This document shows, piece by piece, positions 11,746 through 24,699 of a DNA stretch of 64,000 bases. The notes beneath the pieces are model-generated. The model ran no database searches, was not told the DNA's origin, and was given only the letters and a program-made list of their open reading frames with translations. Position numbers and translations under genes: made by a program. The stretch's first letter is position 1, and every line of letters begins with the position of its first letter. Source of the DNA: Plasmodium malariae (taxonomy: Eukaryota > Apicomplexa > Aconoidasida > Haemosporida > Plasmodiidae). The DNA lies in contig NC_041779.1 in assembly GCF_900090045.1 (NCBI RefSeq), positions 1,389,001-1,453,000 of the forward strand, read 5' to 3'.

Positions 11746-14035
11746 CAAGTATATATTTGTATACATTTATGCCTATGCATGTGATTCTTTTTTTTTTTTA
11801 TTTCTTCCAGTGTAACAATTACAAACATGCAATGGTGTTAAATTGTTTTGTTTTTCTTTCAGTTTTCGCTGATGCTCAGAAATGAAACGATTAATTTAAA
11901 GGTATTCGTACTTTTCGAAGGATTAAAATGTGCCTTTTTTTTTTTTTTTTTTTTTGTTTAAGAATTTAGTATGAATCTTAAATGATAGATATGGCTTAAT
12001 TTTCTTTTTTTTTTCTCCCCCATTTCTTATCATTAGTTCAAAAAAAATGCGGGGAAATAAAAAAATAAAAATATTGTGTCCACATTTTTGCATTGGAAAC
12101 GTTCTGCTTTCACTACATATGTATGTCGTAATTAAACCTAATTCTTTTTGTAATTATTCTGTCTTTTTGATGTTTAAATTGTTTCTGTTTTTTTATTTTG
12201 AACTTTTTATATAAATATAAATGAAAACTTAAATAGCGAAAAGGTTAACGAATAATATGAATTTTATTTTTTATTTCTTTTACTCAAAAACACACTACCA
12301 TTAAGCGTTTTTGAGTAATGAGGAAGTAAAGATAATCATGGTTCTTTTTGTTCACTTTTTCTCCCAGTTTTTTATATGCTGTTCTTTCATTTTGGATTTT
12401 TTTTTTTTTTCTTTTTTATTTTACCTCTGTCTTTTCTCTCATAACGTTGTGCGTTTTTTCCTTATAACCCTTAATTGCACGTATAAGGTATAAACATCAT
12501 ATACATATGTTCGCTTGCATATATATACAAATAAGCATTACTTTTATTTTATTTTTTTTCCATAGCTTGGGAATAATTTAAAACATCGATTTTTACTCCT
12601 TCCCTCCTCCCCCCAATTTTTTTTTTTTTTTTATTATAAAACTTTTCCTTGAAAGAATCCATAAAATGTGTGTGTGTGTGTGTGGGTGTATAATTCATGT
12701 TTAATAGGGCATTTATATAAAAAATATTTGTAAGTTCGCGAAAACATCTTAAATTGCCAGTTTTTTTTTTTTATAGATTTAAAAATTTATGAACAAGCAA
12801 GAAAAAAAAAAAAAAAAATTGGAATATGTATTTATAGCTACTCATAAAATGTAGCTTCCCAATTTTTACAAATTTTTTTTTTTTTTTTTTTTTTCATTCA
12901 GACTTGAACCATTGAGTGCGCACTTACACGCATGAATTAAAAGGAATAAAAAAATGAAAATTTTTAAATGAAAATAAGAAAAAAATATGTTTAAAATTTT
13001 TGCAAATACGACACACAAAAAATAAATATAAGAGTAGATAAATTCTTAAACAAAAATACGTATAAATGTATGGGCTATTTAAGTAGTACATGATATTTAA
13101 TCTTTAGTTACACCTTGATTGTATGATATATACTACCATAATTATAACTGGGACAAAATATATAATGTACTCATAATAAACACATGTACTTGTAAGTATT
13201 TTTTTTTAAAAAAAACATCCTAAAATATGAACAAGCTATGCAAAAAAAAAAAAAAAAAAAAATATTCATATAATAAATAGCTATATATGTACTTTACATA
13301 TGTATTTTTTTTTTAAATACCTACTTTTACCCACTTTTTACGTATTCTCGCCATGTTTATTTTACCTCAAGAAAAGAAAAAAAAATAATCTTTATATATA
13401 ATAGTATTTCAAGTATAAATATTTTTTTTTTTTGGAAAAAAAACCTATGAGGATAGTATATTTTCTCTACACTGTCGATAAGAGAGTAGAAGTGTCACAA
13501 CGAAAAACAGACACCTTTATTAATCTTTTTAAGATATTTCTTTGTGATTTTTAATTTTAAGAAAAAATCAACAAAATATCATAGTAGCATAATAATGTAT
13601 ACAAGTTTAAGTACGTAAAAACATACATACTTACACAGATATATGCATGTAATGAGAATGTATTTGCGTTATTGGAAAAAAAAACTTGAGGAAAAAATGA
13701 AAATCTTAAATTTAATTTTATAAATAAAATATGTTTACTTTTGCTTTAAGCCGAAAGAATTTTTGTTTAATGCACGAACACTGTAGATACTTCATAGTAT
13801 TTTTTTAATAAAATGAGGAAGATAAATTTCCGTCACGCATCATATAATATATATATATATAGATAGATAGATATAGATATAGATATAAATATTTATATGC
13901 ACACACACATGCCCATGCAATTATATTGTTCATTTCTGTTGAAAAGTTTGATTGGTACTTTTAATAAATTGCACCGTATTAACGAGACAATGTGCGTAGC
14001 ATACCATTTTTGGCGAGAAACTTAACATAGCTACT
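11695..14035. other. 2.3-kb intergenic region
   Basis: Opens with a perfect (AT)n run at about 11701..11740, followed by poly(T) and poly(A) tracts, a short (GT)n at about 12669..12684 and gata/atag repeats near 13860..13890. Three short stretches flanked by AG..GT signals lie at 11811..11834, 11863..11901 and 12037..12060. They might be alternative 3' exons of the TPM gene. Otherwise nothing coding was found. Confidence 0.5.
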
Positions 14036-15857
14036 ATGAATACACCTCACACACATATTCCATTTTATAACAATCAGTGTTTTTTTACAAAAAATGTAGA
14101 GCCTAAAAAGCATAATGTGAATCCATTTTCCAATAGGGAAACTAACGGCCCAAGGAAACTTTTCAGCTTTCCACAAATGAAAGCAAATGGGCATTCAAAT
14201 AATAATACCCACTTGAAAATGAACAGAAATATAACATTTAGTATTCCATTAAATATGGAAAGAAGAATTAATTCGAAACAATCGAATAGTGGGAAGAAAT
14301 ATTTTAACAATATAGCTAGTATTGATAATAATTGTATCCAAAATATAAATTTTAATGAAAGTAATAAAAATGCTGATTCACAAATAAAAGGACAACGTGT
14401 ATACAAACCAAGAACATCCAAAAGCTTATTTAATTTACAAAATTTTAAAAAAAAAATGAATAATTCTTATAATATTTATATAGAAAAATGTTCACGTGTT
14501 ATCATTTTTGATTTAGATGATACCTTAATTCCTACGTGTTGGATTAGGTCAGCTTTATTATCAAAGCGTAATCCTAATTATGACCAAGCACTTAGAGAAT
14601 TGCAGAAAGAAATACATTTAAATAAAAAATATAATTTTGAATCAGCTGTTTGTTCGGTTATTCATTTAGCTATTTCTATGTCACACACTGTATTTATTGT
14701 TACAAATGCTAGGAGTGATACATGGGTAGAAACAGTAAGATGGCTATTTCCACAATTTTCGAAATTGCTGGATGAGTGCCACATACCTATCATAAGGACT
14801 GATCAGTATATGGAACCTTCCCCCCTTAATGTGTTTGAATACTTTCGATACTGGATGAACGCAAAGGTTAATTTCTCAACGGCGAGAGGAAGATAGCAAT
14901 TATGTGTATACGTTTGTACATGTGTGGGTATTTACATGCATATGTGTGGGTTTCGGCACTTAGCGCGTTTTTATTTATTATACTTCATATATTACTTTCA
15001 CATAGTATGTTTCATTTACTATGCCTCATTTATTGTACTTTGCATACTTCGTTTTGATGTATATGTGCCTATTATAATGCTTCTCCTTTATATTCTCATT
15101 CCTAATGCAGAAAAAAAAATTTGATGAAATACTTAAGGACCATTGCAGTTTTTATCATGAGTTTATTGCAAACAAAATAGATTTTATTTCCTTGGGAGAC
15201 ACGGAATTTGAAGAAGTAGCAGCATACGTAAAATAGCAATAGAAAAATAGAACATACTTTTTAGGACAAGAAATTGTTATCATCCCCTTTGTTTATTCAC
15301 TCAATTAACTACTATGTGAATATACACATGCATATGCACATATATTTGTACATGAATATATATATATATATATATACTTATTTATATACATGTATTTTCG
15401 TGTGTGTGTATTTTATTTTATTTTTTGTCCCATAGGAATTACAATCGAGTAACAAAAATTTAATAAAAAGAGCGTTTAATGTAAAAGTTCAAACAGGCTT
15501 ATGTATAGAAGACTTTATTGGGGTTAGGAAAATTATCAAGACAATCATAATTTTTTTTTTTTTTTTTTTTTTTTTGTATTTAGCTATATATGCGAATGCT
15601 ACTTTGAGAATTATTGTTATTCTGTAATGTGTATATGTGTCAGTACGTGTGGAAGTATATGCGTGAATATGTACAAATATGTATGTACATATATATATAT
15701 ACATATATGTATGTGCAAATATGTAAGTATGTTTATATGCGTTTTCCCACCTTTATAGCAATTAAAGTTAATCCAAGTCGCACTGTCGATTGTTGCAAAA
15801 GGATCATACGATTATAAGTATTTGGCTTTATCAGGATCCGTACAAATTAAAATGTAA
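14036..15857 (+). CDS. HAD-superfamily phosphatase-like protein, 4 exons
   Basis: Exons 14036..14866, 15111..15227, 15436..15522, 15759..15857 all join in phase 0 and give 377 aa. Residues 1-150 are an Asn/Lys-rich extension without a recognised domain. The HAD core follows. Motif I is IIFDLDDTLIPT (D159, D161, T163: nucleophile and acid/base). Motif II is FIVTNA (T223). A Lys-rich segment around KKKFDEILK is a candidate motif III, and motif IV is SLGDTEFEE (D307 and downstream Glu). All four motifs are present, so the fold should be catalytically competent, but the substrate cannot be read from the sequence. After motif IV the protein reads VKVQTGLCIEDFIGQLKLI, then a short tail. The start is the first ATG in an open frame after a stop-rich leader. 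Without the three small exons the protein would lack motif IV. Confidence 0.85.
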
Positions 15858-17363
15858 TTGCTTAAATATAAAGGTTTATATAATTTTTTGCAAGTTGCTT
15901 GTTGGAAGATAATGATAATTTGTACTTTGATAATTAGGGCATTTTAAAAGAATTCTATTTTTTCACCCTATTCTTATACCATTTCATGACCATAACTATA
16001 TTTTTTACAATTTTTTCACCATTGTTTTAGGTTTTCATAGGCATTACCCTTCCCCCATCTTTCCCCATTTTTTAGTTTCCCGTTTTAATTAACAATTTTT
16101 CAAAATAAATGAATTAAACATTTTTATTCATTTAATTCATAAAATTTTAACAATTACATTTTTGAAGTTTTCAAATGTTGTTACATAGTTTGTTTTATAT
16201 ATACACATGAGTAATATTTATTTTTTTTTTTTGAAATATAAAAATTTTGTTTGTGAAATGATGTATATAAATACTGACGGTCTACATATCTATGTGTTCA
16301 AGTTTTTAAATATATACTTACGTACATGTATCCTTTTTCAATTTAAATATATTTATTTAAAAAATATTTCTACATAGTAGTCCTCACCTGCCCACGCATT
16401 TATTCACCGTCCTATTTTATTATTTTATTTTGTTAAGTTATTAATTTATTTTATTTATTTTATTTTTTCCTTTTATTTTATCCATTTATTTTATTTTTTT
16501 TATTCATTTTTAAAAAGTGTGCATTCATAATTTTCAAATCTTATTATTTAAAAAAAATTTTGTTTTATTAAATGTTCATGTATTAAATGTACAAGTCTTT
16601 TCCCTTCGGTTTACTTTCATCAGCTGAAATGGAGAATTACATATGCATAAATATGCATATGTATTATATATATATATATACGTACACTTATATACATTTT
16701 TATATAAACAGGCATACACGTATACACATGTATACATTTTATGTGTATCTTTTTTTCCGCATAGTTCATAATTAATTTTGCTTTTTTAAATACTCGATTT
16801 TATGTTTTGCTTTTTTATTGGTAGTATTCATAATTTTAAAAAATGTGAAAAAAGAATTATAACTTAAAAAAAAAAAATAAATATATATATATATATATAT
16901 TTTTTTTTTGTCAAACTGTATGCGCACACGGGTTTAAGGACAAAAGAATAGAAAGACACGAAAAAATGTGTATCTTTTCCAATAAAATTATATCCTTTAA
17001 GTGATGAGCTATTTCTTTTGCTTTGTAGTTTATATCATTTCATTTTTTGAAACGTAAATTCCTTTTCAATCGCAAAATACGAGTGTCTATTTTGACATCA
17101 AAAGGGGAAATATTCGAGGGAACTGAATGAAGAAGCTCATAAGGAAGTTTTTAATTTATACGATATGAATACATATATATATATATATATATATATGTAT
17201 ATGCACATTTTTAATATATGTGATATATATAAGTGTACGTGAACGAAATATAAAATTCTATAAGAGTGCTTCTTAACGTTGTGTTGTTACACTGCAATGA
17301 ACTTCCAAACTCTTTTTTCTACATTACAAAAGAGATAAAAAAAAAAAATAATAATAATAAAAA
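15858..17363. other. Intergenic, HAD gene to DRC2
   Basis: 1.5 kb of AT-rich DNA with TTTTA-rich stretches (16410..16510) and (AT)n runs near 16665..16680, 16880..16900 and 17170..17195. No convincing exon or RNA gene was seen on either strand. Confidence 0.6.
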
Positions 17364-20300
17364 ATGATAAATAATACCAAAAAGAAAAAAGAGGACAATA
17401 AGAAGTTAAAAAAAAAGCCAAATACACTTAAAAAAAAGAAAAATGCTTCGGAAAAAGTATGATATGTTAAGAACATAAAGCGCTTAAATGAGGCATATGC
17501 ATAATTAAACATAAGAGATATACTATATATATATATATACGTATATTTATTTATTTAGTTAATTATATAAATGAATGCGTTATGCCTTTCCCTTTTTTTG
17601 AAAGAAAAACGTCTCAAACGATAAGAAAAATGAGAAACCTCGTACAATCTTAATATGGATAGACTTGCTGAAAAATCTGAAAGTACAACAATGAAAAAAA
17701 AGAAAAGAAAGGAAAAAATAAAAATAAGATAAATAATGTGAAACAAATGGTGTAAAACGAATAATATGGACAAATAATATAGAAAAAATAATGAAAAATA
17801 TAAAATTTGCATAATGAGAACTTAGAGGCTTCATAGTCGGAATAGTCAAAGATATGCAATATTAGACGTCCCCCAAAAAAATACATATGCACATGTACAT
17901 ACATACATATATATATATAGTATATATATATGTATATTCTCGATATAAACCTTTTTTCGAGTAAGTGAAAATATACCCACCCTCCTCACATTAGCTGAAG
18001 CAGCTGAGAAAGAACATAGACGAAGAAATAAGCAACTATGAGATAAACAAAAATATTAACGACAAGCTATTACTATTTTTAAATAACGATTTAGAAGAAA
18101 ATGCTATATTAGAAAAAATAGACGAGTTAAAAAATAGCAAGTTAAGTATATTAGTAGACATTCATAAGGAAAATATGAACAACCTACAAAAACAATTTGA
18201 ACAAGATATATATAAAATGTTTAACGATTTTGAAGAAGATCAAAAAATTTTAATTAGAAATAGAAACAGTATAATTCATAACATTAACCTGTTTTATAGA
18301 AAGGTGAGAAGCTTGGCTCCTTTTCACTCTTTGCGTGGAGCGTCAGTGCGTGCGTGTACGTAGGTGTTTATGTATTATGTAAGTGTATATGTATGTATGT
18401 ATGTATGTACGTATGTATGTATGTATATATGCATGTATGTATGGGTATATGTGCATATGTGTAAATAGTATGGGTGTACAATACATCTCTTGTGGGCTTA
18501 GTTCTTTTTTTTTTTTTTTTTTTTGCCTTGTTATTTACATCGTTTTCCACTTACATAATATTTTTATCACTTAACCGGTATGCTTAATTGTCTTTCTCTT
18601 TTACATATGCTTTTTTAATTAATTAGTTGGAGGAAAACCAAAAAGAGAGGAAAACTAATTTAGAAAAAGAAGAGCTTCATATGATGGATGAAATACGGAA
18701 AAACTACATTGCAGAGAGATACATAGCAAATTACAAGTTTGAGAAATTCAGAGAGGAAGATAACAAAACTTTTAGGGACCTACTTGCGGAAAATAAAAAA
18801 GTACTGAACGAAGAACGTGAAAATTACAATTCAGTCAAAACTAAGTATGAAAGAAATAAAGAGAGTCTGTTGTCTAAGGAGAAGGAGGTACTGGGGAGCA
18901 AAGGAGATAAAAATAAGAAGAGGCGGATAAAGATGGAAACGATGAAGAAAAAGAATAACAATAAGAATAAAACAACACGAAAAAAAAAAAAAAAAAAAAA
19001 ATGATGCAAGTTCATGCTAATTAAAATACAATTTTTTCACCATCCTTTCCCCCGTTTACTCGTTTGCTGTTTTGCTTTTTTTTATTTTTTAAGGTACACG
19101 AACTGGAATTAAAAATTGACAGCTGGAAATTAAAATTAGAGAATGAAATTAAGGTTAGAGCTTCAACAAAAAAAAAAAAAAAAAAAGAGAAACAGAAATA
19201 GAAACAGAAACAGAAATAGAAACAGAAACAGAAACATAAATAAAAAGAAAAAAATTAAGTACCAAAACTGTAGAAAAGAAAAATAGGAAAACAATAAAGG
19301 AGCTGTCTATAAATTCATGAATCCTTACGGACTCCCTTTTTTCTCTCATCATATTTTTATTCATTACCCTGTTACTAACATAATTACTGCCGTCATCTTC
19401 TTGTATTCGTTACCTCTACTACTACTACTACTACTATAATTATTACTTTAATATTTTTCTGCTTCTATATCTTTACAGATATACGAAATGCAAATTGAGA
19501 GGCTACGAAATGAGAAAACGCAACTGTTAAATCACATAAGAGCAATTAAGTTGATACTGCAAAAATTGAAGTAACTGAAAAATCATAAGTAGAAGGGTGT
19601 ATAAATAATTGTTTGTAGAGTAGTATAGTGTTGCTCTCTGAGCCCCTGCAAACATACCCACGTACACACACACACAAATGCATATATACACATACTGGCA
19701 CAAAAAAATATAATTTATCTTCTTTTTTATATGGTGTATTAAGACATAATGACAAGCAAAGACTAATTGACATAACTGTAAATTCCAGCAAATGCATAAG
19801 CAAGTTGGAAGAAAATATTTCCCTAGCAAACAAGTTAATTAATACTAATAATTTATGCAGGTTTGATTTTTGTGTAAGAGGGGATTATAATTGTTCGCAT
19901 GCGCTCATGTACTTTCTGTGTATATAGTATATATACATGCATATGGATATACATACAACATATATATTTATGTATGCGTATATGTCTGTTTACCTTTTCT
20001 TTTTTTACAAAAAAGTATTGATCTGTACCTGAAAATATTTTCTTTTTAAGGAAGTACGAAACTGAGAGAGAACAAATTTTTTCGAGTTTAGACTCGATGA
20101 AGCAAAACAAAAGAGACGAATATGTTGACGCTGCGGGAGAAGAATTGCTTGTAGTGAAAATAAAATAAAAAAAAAATAAAAAAAAAAAAAAAAGTTTAAA
20201 TAAGCAAAATGAGGAATGGATTACATAAATATGTGAATGAATGGATGAATGAATATGTGCATAAATGAATATGTGAATATATAAACATATGCTTATTCAA

Positions 20301-20756
20301 ATATATGAATATACAAACGATTTAATCAATAAGCACGGACTAGGGCAATAACAAAGGGACATGTTTTCTTCTATTTTTTTTTTTCCTATCAGAAAAATAT
20401 GAAAAAAGGAAATGAGAATAAGGCACATTTGCTTGAAAACTTTTTTAAAAGGAAGAACAAAGCAATCTTAGATATGTTCGTATAAAAAGTTGTATCAATT
20501 TCCAGCCGTTAATTTGTGTATTGACATATAATACGTGTGGACATGCGCGTGTACATACGCATTTACATATTTTTCATTGCAACTAACTTATACATTTTTG
20601 TTTTACCATCACAGAATTATCTTAAAGAAGGAACTACAAACTCTCAAAAAGGAAAATAAAAAATACAATAAAATTATTGATGATATGGAAAATAAACTAA
20701 ACTTTAACAAAAAAGTGAAGATTAAGAAGGATGAATTTGTTATAAGAGCGGCGTAA
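17364..20756 (+). CDS. DRC2/CCDC65-like subunit of the nexin-dynein regulatory complex, 10 exons
   Basis: Exons 17364..17456, 17605..17682, 17995..18303, 18627..18887, 19094..19153, 19479..19570, 19744..19860, 20051..20150, 20393..20475, 20615..20756 keep one frame and give 444 aa, close to human DRC2 (about 484). DRC2 forms the N-DRC base plate with DRC1 and DRC4 on axonemal doublets; in Plasmodium this would serve male-gamete flagella. The protein is a basic N terminus, then coiled coil throughout. DRC2-like blocks in order are a W-x-D-LLKNLKLKQLRKNIDEEI region, an NYD-SP28-type L/F/E heptad segment (DELKNSKLSILVDIHKENM), the C-terminal CRKYETEREQ, which matches the family's C-R-K-L-E-T-E-x-E, and finally LENFFKRKNKAILDI followed by a Leu-rich coil. 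Most introns have GTAA, GTGA or GTTA donors; the second intron's GTAC donor is the least certain. Another coiled-coil protein is possible, but block order and length favour DRC2. Confidence 0.75.
18382..18450 (+). repeat. (TATG)n microsatellite in DRC2 intron 3
   Basis: Imperfect tetranucleotide repeat of tatg/tacg units inside the intron between exons 3 and 4. It accounts for short overlapping Tyr/Met-rich ORFs on both strands. Confidence 0.8.
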
Positions 20757-21106
20757 TCCTTTTTTCTTTTTTTTAATTTTTACTTATTTACTAAAACTTT
20801 AAATGGAGCTGCAATATGTACAAGTAATTGCATTGCTAGCTCGCTCATATATACGTAATACATACATACATACATACATACATACATACATGCATACATA
20901 CATACATGCATACATACATACTTCTTCATATACAATATATATGGATAGGCGCGCGTAGGTACTTATTCATTACCAATGTATTAACAAACAAGAGAGCAGC
21001 TTAACGAATGACGGAACACACCTGCATTAGATGAAGCAAAATTAGCTAGCTCCTTTACTATTTTACTATTTTTTTTTTTTTTTTTCTCTTAATAATTAAC
21101 GTCAAT
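20757..21106. other. Intergenic with (CATA)n
   Basis: 350 bases holding a catacatgcataca-type tetranucleotide array at about 20856..20920 and a poly(T) run at 21067..21085 just before the next start codon. No gene was seen. Confidence 0.7.
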
Positions 21107-22560
21107 ATGCTCTTTTATTATGACAAAAACATGAACTGGAGAAAAATGAAAAAAACAGTTGTAGGTAATATTACCTACTTTACAAAAAATGTACTTCCAA
21201 ACAACCTTTTTAAAATAAGTTCTGTTTGTTTTTCTTCAAAAGTCGAAATACCTCACTTCTTCAATGAGTGCTCGAAAATACCTGTGAGTAAATACAATTC
21301 ATGTGAAGAAATGTGCGAGAAAAAGAAACATAACAGCAACGATTATATATTAACAAACAACATTTATTATGTAAAAGAATTAGATTTCTTTGAGAGGCTT
21401 ATCAAAGTATATATTGATGTTATATTTAACTATCCAAAATATCCTGTTCATGTTCAGGATTTACATATTTTTTGTAAGAAAAAAATAAATAAATAAACAA
21501 ATGAAAAAAAGAACAAACAAATGAAAAAAAGAACAAACAAATGAAAAAAAGAACAAACAAATGAAAAAAAGAACAAACAAATGAATAAATGAATAAACAA
21601 ATGAATAAATGAATAAACAAATGAGTAAGAAAATCAATAATTAAGTTTATAAATTGATCCGAAAAATAGCGAGATATAAGTTTTTTTTTTTTTTTTTTAA
21701 ATATAAATAATATGCACTTTTTGTTTACTCAAAAATATAATTTACTGAGTATGCATATTTCCTTGTGGTTTAATTTGTCTATTCAAATAATGTAAACGTT
21801 TGGTATCACGTTGGAAATACAGTGTCGGCTTTTTATTTTAACACCTTATGTGCATATATATATACATGTAGCATATGTATGTTTGTGCACCTGTACCCAT
21901 TATGTGCACCTTATATACGAATATATATATACTTGTTATTTTTGCATATCATAGGCAGAAGTATATTAAAAGAGAAGGTTGAAAATGTTAAAAGGAGCAA
22001 AGAGCACAAGAATCGAATATTATTTGGGAGCGTGGAGCCAGCACCTAGTACTTTGAATGCTTATCTTGTTGAATTAAATGATGAGTCAGAGAAAAATGAA
22101 AATAAGACAGAACAAAATATGAATGAAATTGTTGAAAAGGTAAAGAAGGTTTATAATTATAAAAATGTACTGTATGCTTTATTCACGTTAGAACATAAAA
22201 AAATTGTATTTAATTATACACAAAATATATTAGAAAGAGATTTACAACACTGCTTCCTTAATTCTACTGTAAATGCAAGTAAAGAAATATATCGATTTAT
22301 TAAAAGAAATGGGAAAGATAACATATATATTTACGTCCTTGAATATTCCGATAATTTGCATATATTGAAAAAGCGTTATGATTTTGTTAAAAATTTATTT
22401 TTTAGTATTTCTGAACAGAACAAGGATAAGCATGCGAGAATATGTAGGGTTAATACGTAATATGGATGGAATTGTAAATAGAATTATAAATATTTCGCCT
22501 TATCAGCATAACATCATTGTTAGTACAAAAATGAACGATTCAACCGCAAGAGGTTGGTAA
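21107..22560 (+). CDS. Unrecognised 2-exon protein with an apparent +1 frameshift near its end
   Basis: Exon 1 is 21107..21473 (GTAAGA donor) and exon 2 starts at 21955; the join completes a Cys codon. I do not recognise the family. The N terminus is basic and free of acidic residues for about 35 residues after the first few (WRKMKKTVVG, NNLFKISSVCFSSK), which could be an organelle-targeting sequence. Exon 2 encodes a charged helical linker (EKVENVKRSKEHKN), then a mixed alpha/beta region (NVLYALFTLEHKKIVFNYTQ, IYIYVLEYSDNLHILKKRY). The main frame stops at 22460. An overlapping frame from about 22425 continues to 22560 with coding-like sequence (GLIRNMDGIVNRIINIS, then NDSTARGW). The two probably form one protein interrupted by a one-base shift, or the last part is chance. 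There is no room for an intron. Confidence 0.55.
21494..21625 (+). repeat. 20-bp tandem repeat in an intron
   Basis: About four copies of a 20-bp unit (aacaaacaaatgaaaaaaag) followed by diverged aataaatg units. They sit directly after the splice donor of the unrecognised gene at 21107, within its intron. Confidence 0.85.
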
Positions 22561-24644
22561 TTGATAAACCGGTATATCGGTAAAGCAGTAAATCCTTTTT
22601 TTTTTTTTTTTTTGTTTTGTTTTGTTTTTAATTTTATTACATTTTGTTATATTTCGCCATGTTTTGCTATATTTAATTATATATCTTCACGTTTTGTTAT
22701 ATTTTATAATATATCTTCTCATTTTGTTTATATTTCTTTTTAAAGGTTAAAAGAAACATGTACTTTATTTTAGTAATACAATAATGTAAAAAAAAAAAAC
22801 TACATCAAATGCACTAACATAAAAATTATTGCTAAGCTGTACTACTCGGTTGCAAGTGAGTTTTCTGGAAACTTCATATTTTTTAAGTCTTTTTAAAAAA
22901 GCAGGTGGTAAGGGAGCTATTAAAATTTATAATACATACAAATAAAAATGTAAATATATATATATATATATACATATATATGATTGTATATACATATATG
23001 AATGTACATAAATGTATTTATGATAAAGGTGGTAAAAAAAAAAAAAAAGACGTAAAAACAAAAACTTCATCTTAATGCGAAAATATAAAAAAATAAAAAA
23101 TATGTACTACATATTATATTATTCCGCATGTTAAACTATATGTACAAAATATAATGGCATACATATAAAATACATTTATATAATATAGGATATATAAAAA
23201 ATCGTCATGCAAATCGGATATGAAAAAAAAAAAAAAAAAAAAAATACCGGACCAACGTAGCTACAATTTTATAAGCACAACTACACGCGATAAAATATAA
23301 AATAAAAAAAAAAAAAACTTTGTATGAAAAAAGAAAAACTAGACTTAGCATAGTAAATATATATAATATATATTATATATAAAATACATGTATTGTAAGA
23401 GTACAGTACAAAATTAATATTATTTTATTATAATTCCTACTTGTTTAAATTTGCTTTTTAAATTTAGCTGCGAAATGTGGTATAAAAATTAAGTTATATG
23501 TATATTACTATATTTTATAATAATAATATATGAAAAAAAAAAATTTAATAATTATACTTATTGTCGACTTAATTCTATATTATTTTATTGTGGGCAATTC
23601 TTTTAATTTTTTCTTCAAAAAAAAAAAAAAAAAAAATATTATTATTATTATTTTATTATTATTATTGGTTGCATAGTAATAAATTTGAAAAAAACAGTTT
23701 AAAGCGAAGAGAGGATATACATTTTGTATTCATTTTTCTATGTATATATGTATACATTTTATATATGCGTAAATGTATTGATATATTTAGGCATATATAA
23801 AAGAACTACGTGAATATGTATATTGTATGTACGGTTTTATTTACATTACTTGCTAACATTCATTTTATTTGCGTTTAATAAAAAGGAAAAGCAAAATAAT
23901 ATTAAATGTAAAAAGTGCAGCTTTATAAAACTATGCTGTATTATATATGTATACGTTAATGCATATATATATATTTATGGAAGTTCATATGTATATATAT
24001 TTAAATTTATTTTTTTAACCCGTTTTATTTGCCATATAATAATAGAAGTATAACTGTATGACTATTTGAGACATTTGAATGAAATTTATTGTAACTTGCT
24101 TGATTTGTGTTTATATAATTCATTCAAGATTTACTTGAACGTATAAAGGAAGGGAAAAAGAAAAAAGGAAAAATTAGGGGCAAAGAAAGAAAAAAGAAAA
24201 AATTAGGGGCAAAGAAAGAAAAAAGAAAAAATTAGGGGCAAAGAAAGAAAAAAGAAAAAATTAGGGGCAAAGAAAGAAAAAAGAAAAAATTAGGGGCAAA
24301 GAAAGAAAAAAGAAAAAAGTAAGGATAAAGAAAGAAAAAAGAAAAAAAAAGAAGACCATGGCCGATTCCCTACATAATGAAAAAACATTTATAATTTATG
24401 CGAATACTTATTGACCTTTTTTGAGAAAATCATATAGACGATTTAATTAGTAGTATATATATATGTATAGTATTATTATATCTGACACATCAGCAGAGAA
24501 GAAAGTTAAAAGGGGAAAAAATGCGCTTGCTTTAATAGCTACCATATGTAATGTAAATTGTACATAAGGACATATATATATATTATTTATATATATGTAA
24601 TAATATGGCTAACATGTATTAACATCTAAACATATGCGCACATT

Positions 24645-24699
<55 letters not shown>

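Noticed and set aside
18824..19015. Lys-rich extension of DRC2 exon 4 to the stop at 19004
   Set aside because: This is intron read-through; a GTACTG donor at 18888 joins in phase to 19094, which restores the DRC2-like coil.
24173..24345. Telomere-like TTAGGGG heptamers
   Set aside because: They occur once per 29-bp unit, are not tandem, and differ from the Plasmodium TTYAGGG telomere repeat; the region is chromosome-internal with housekeeping genes.
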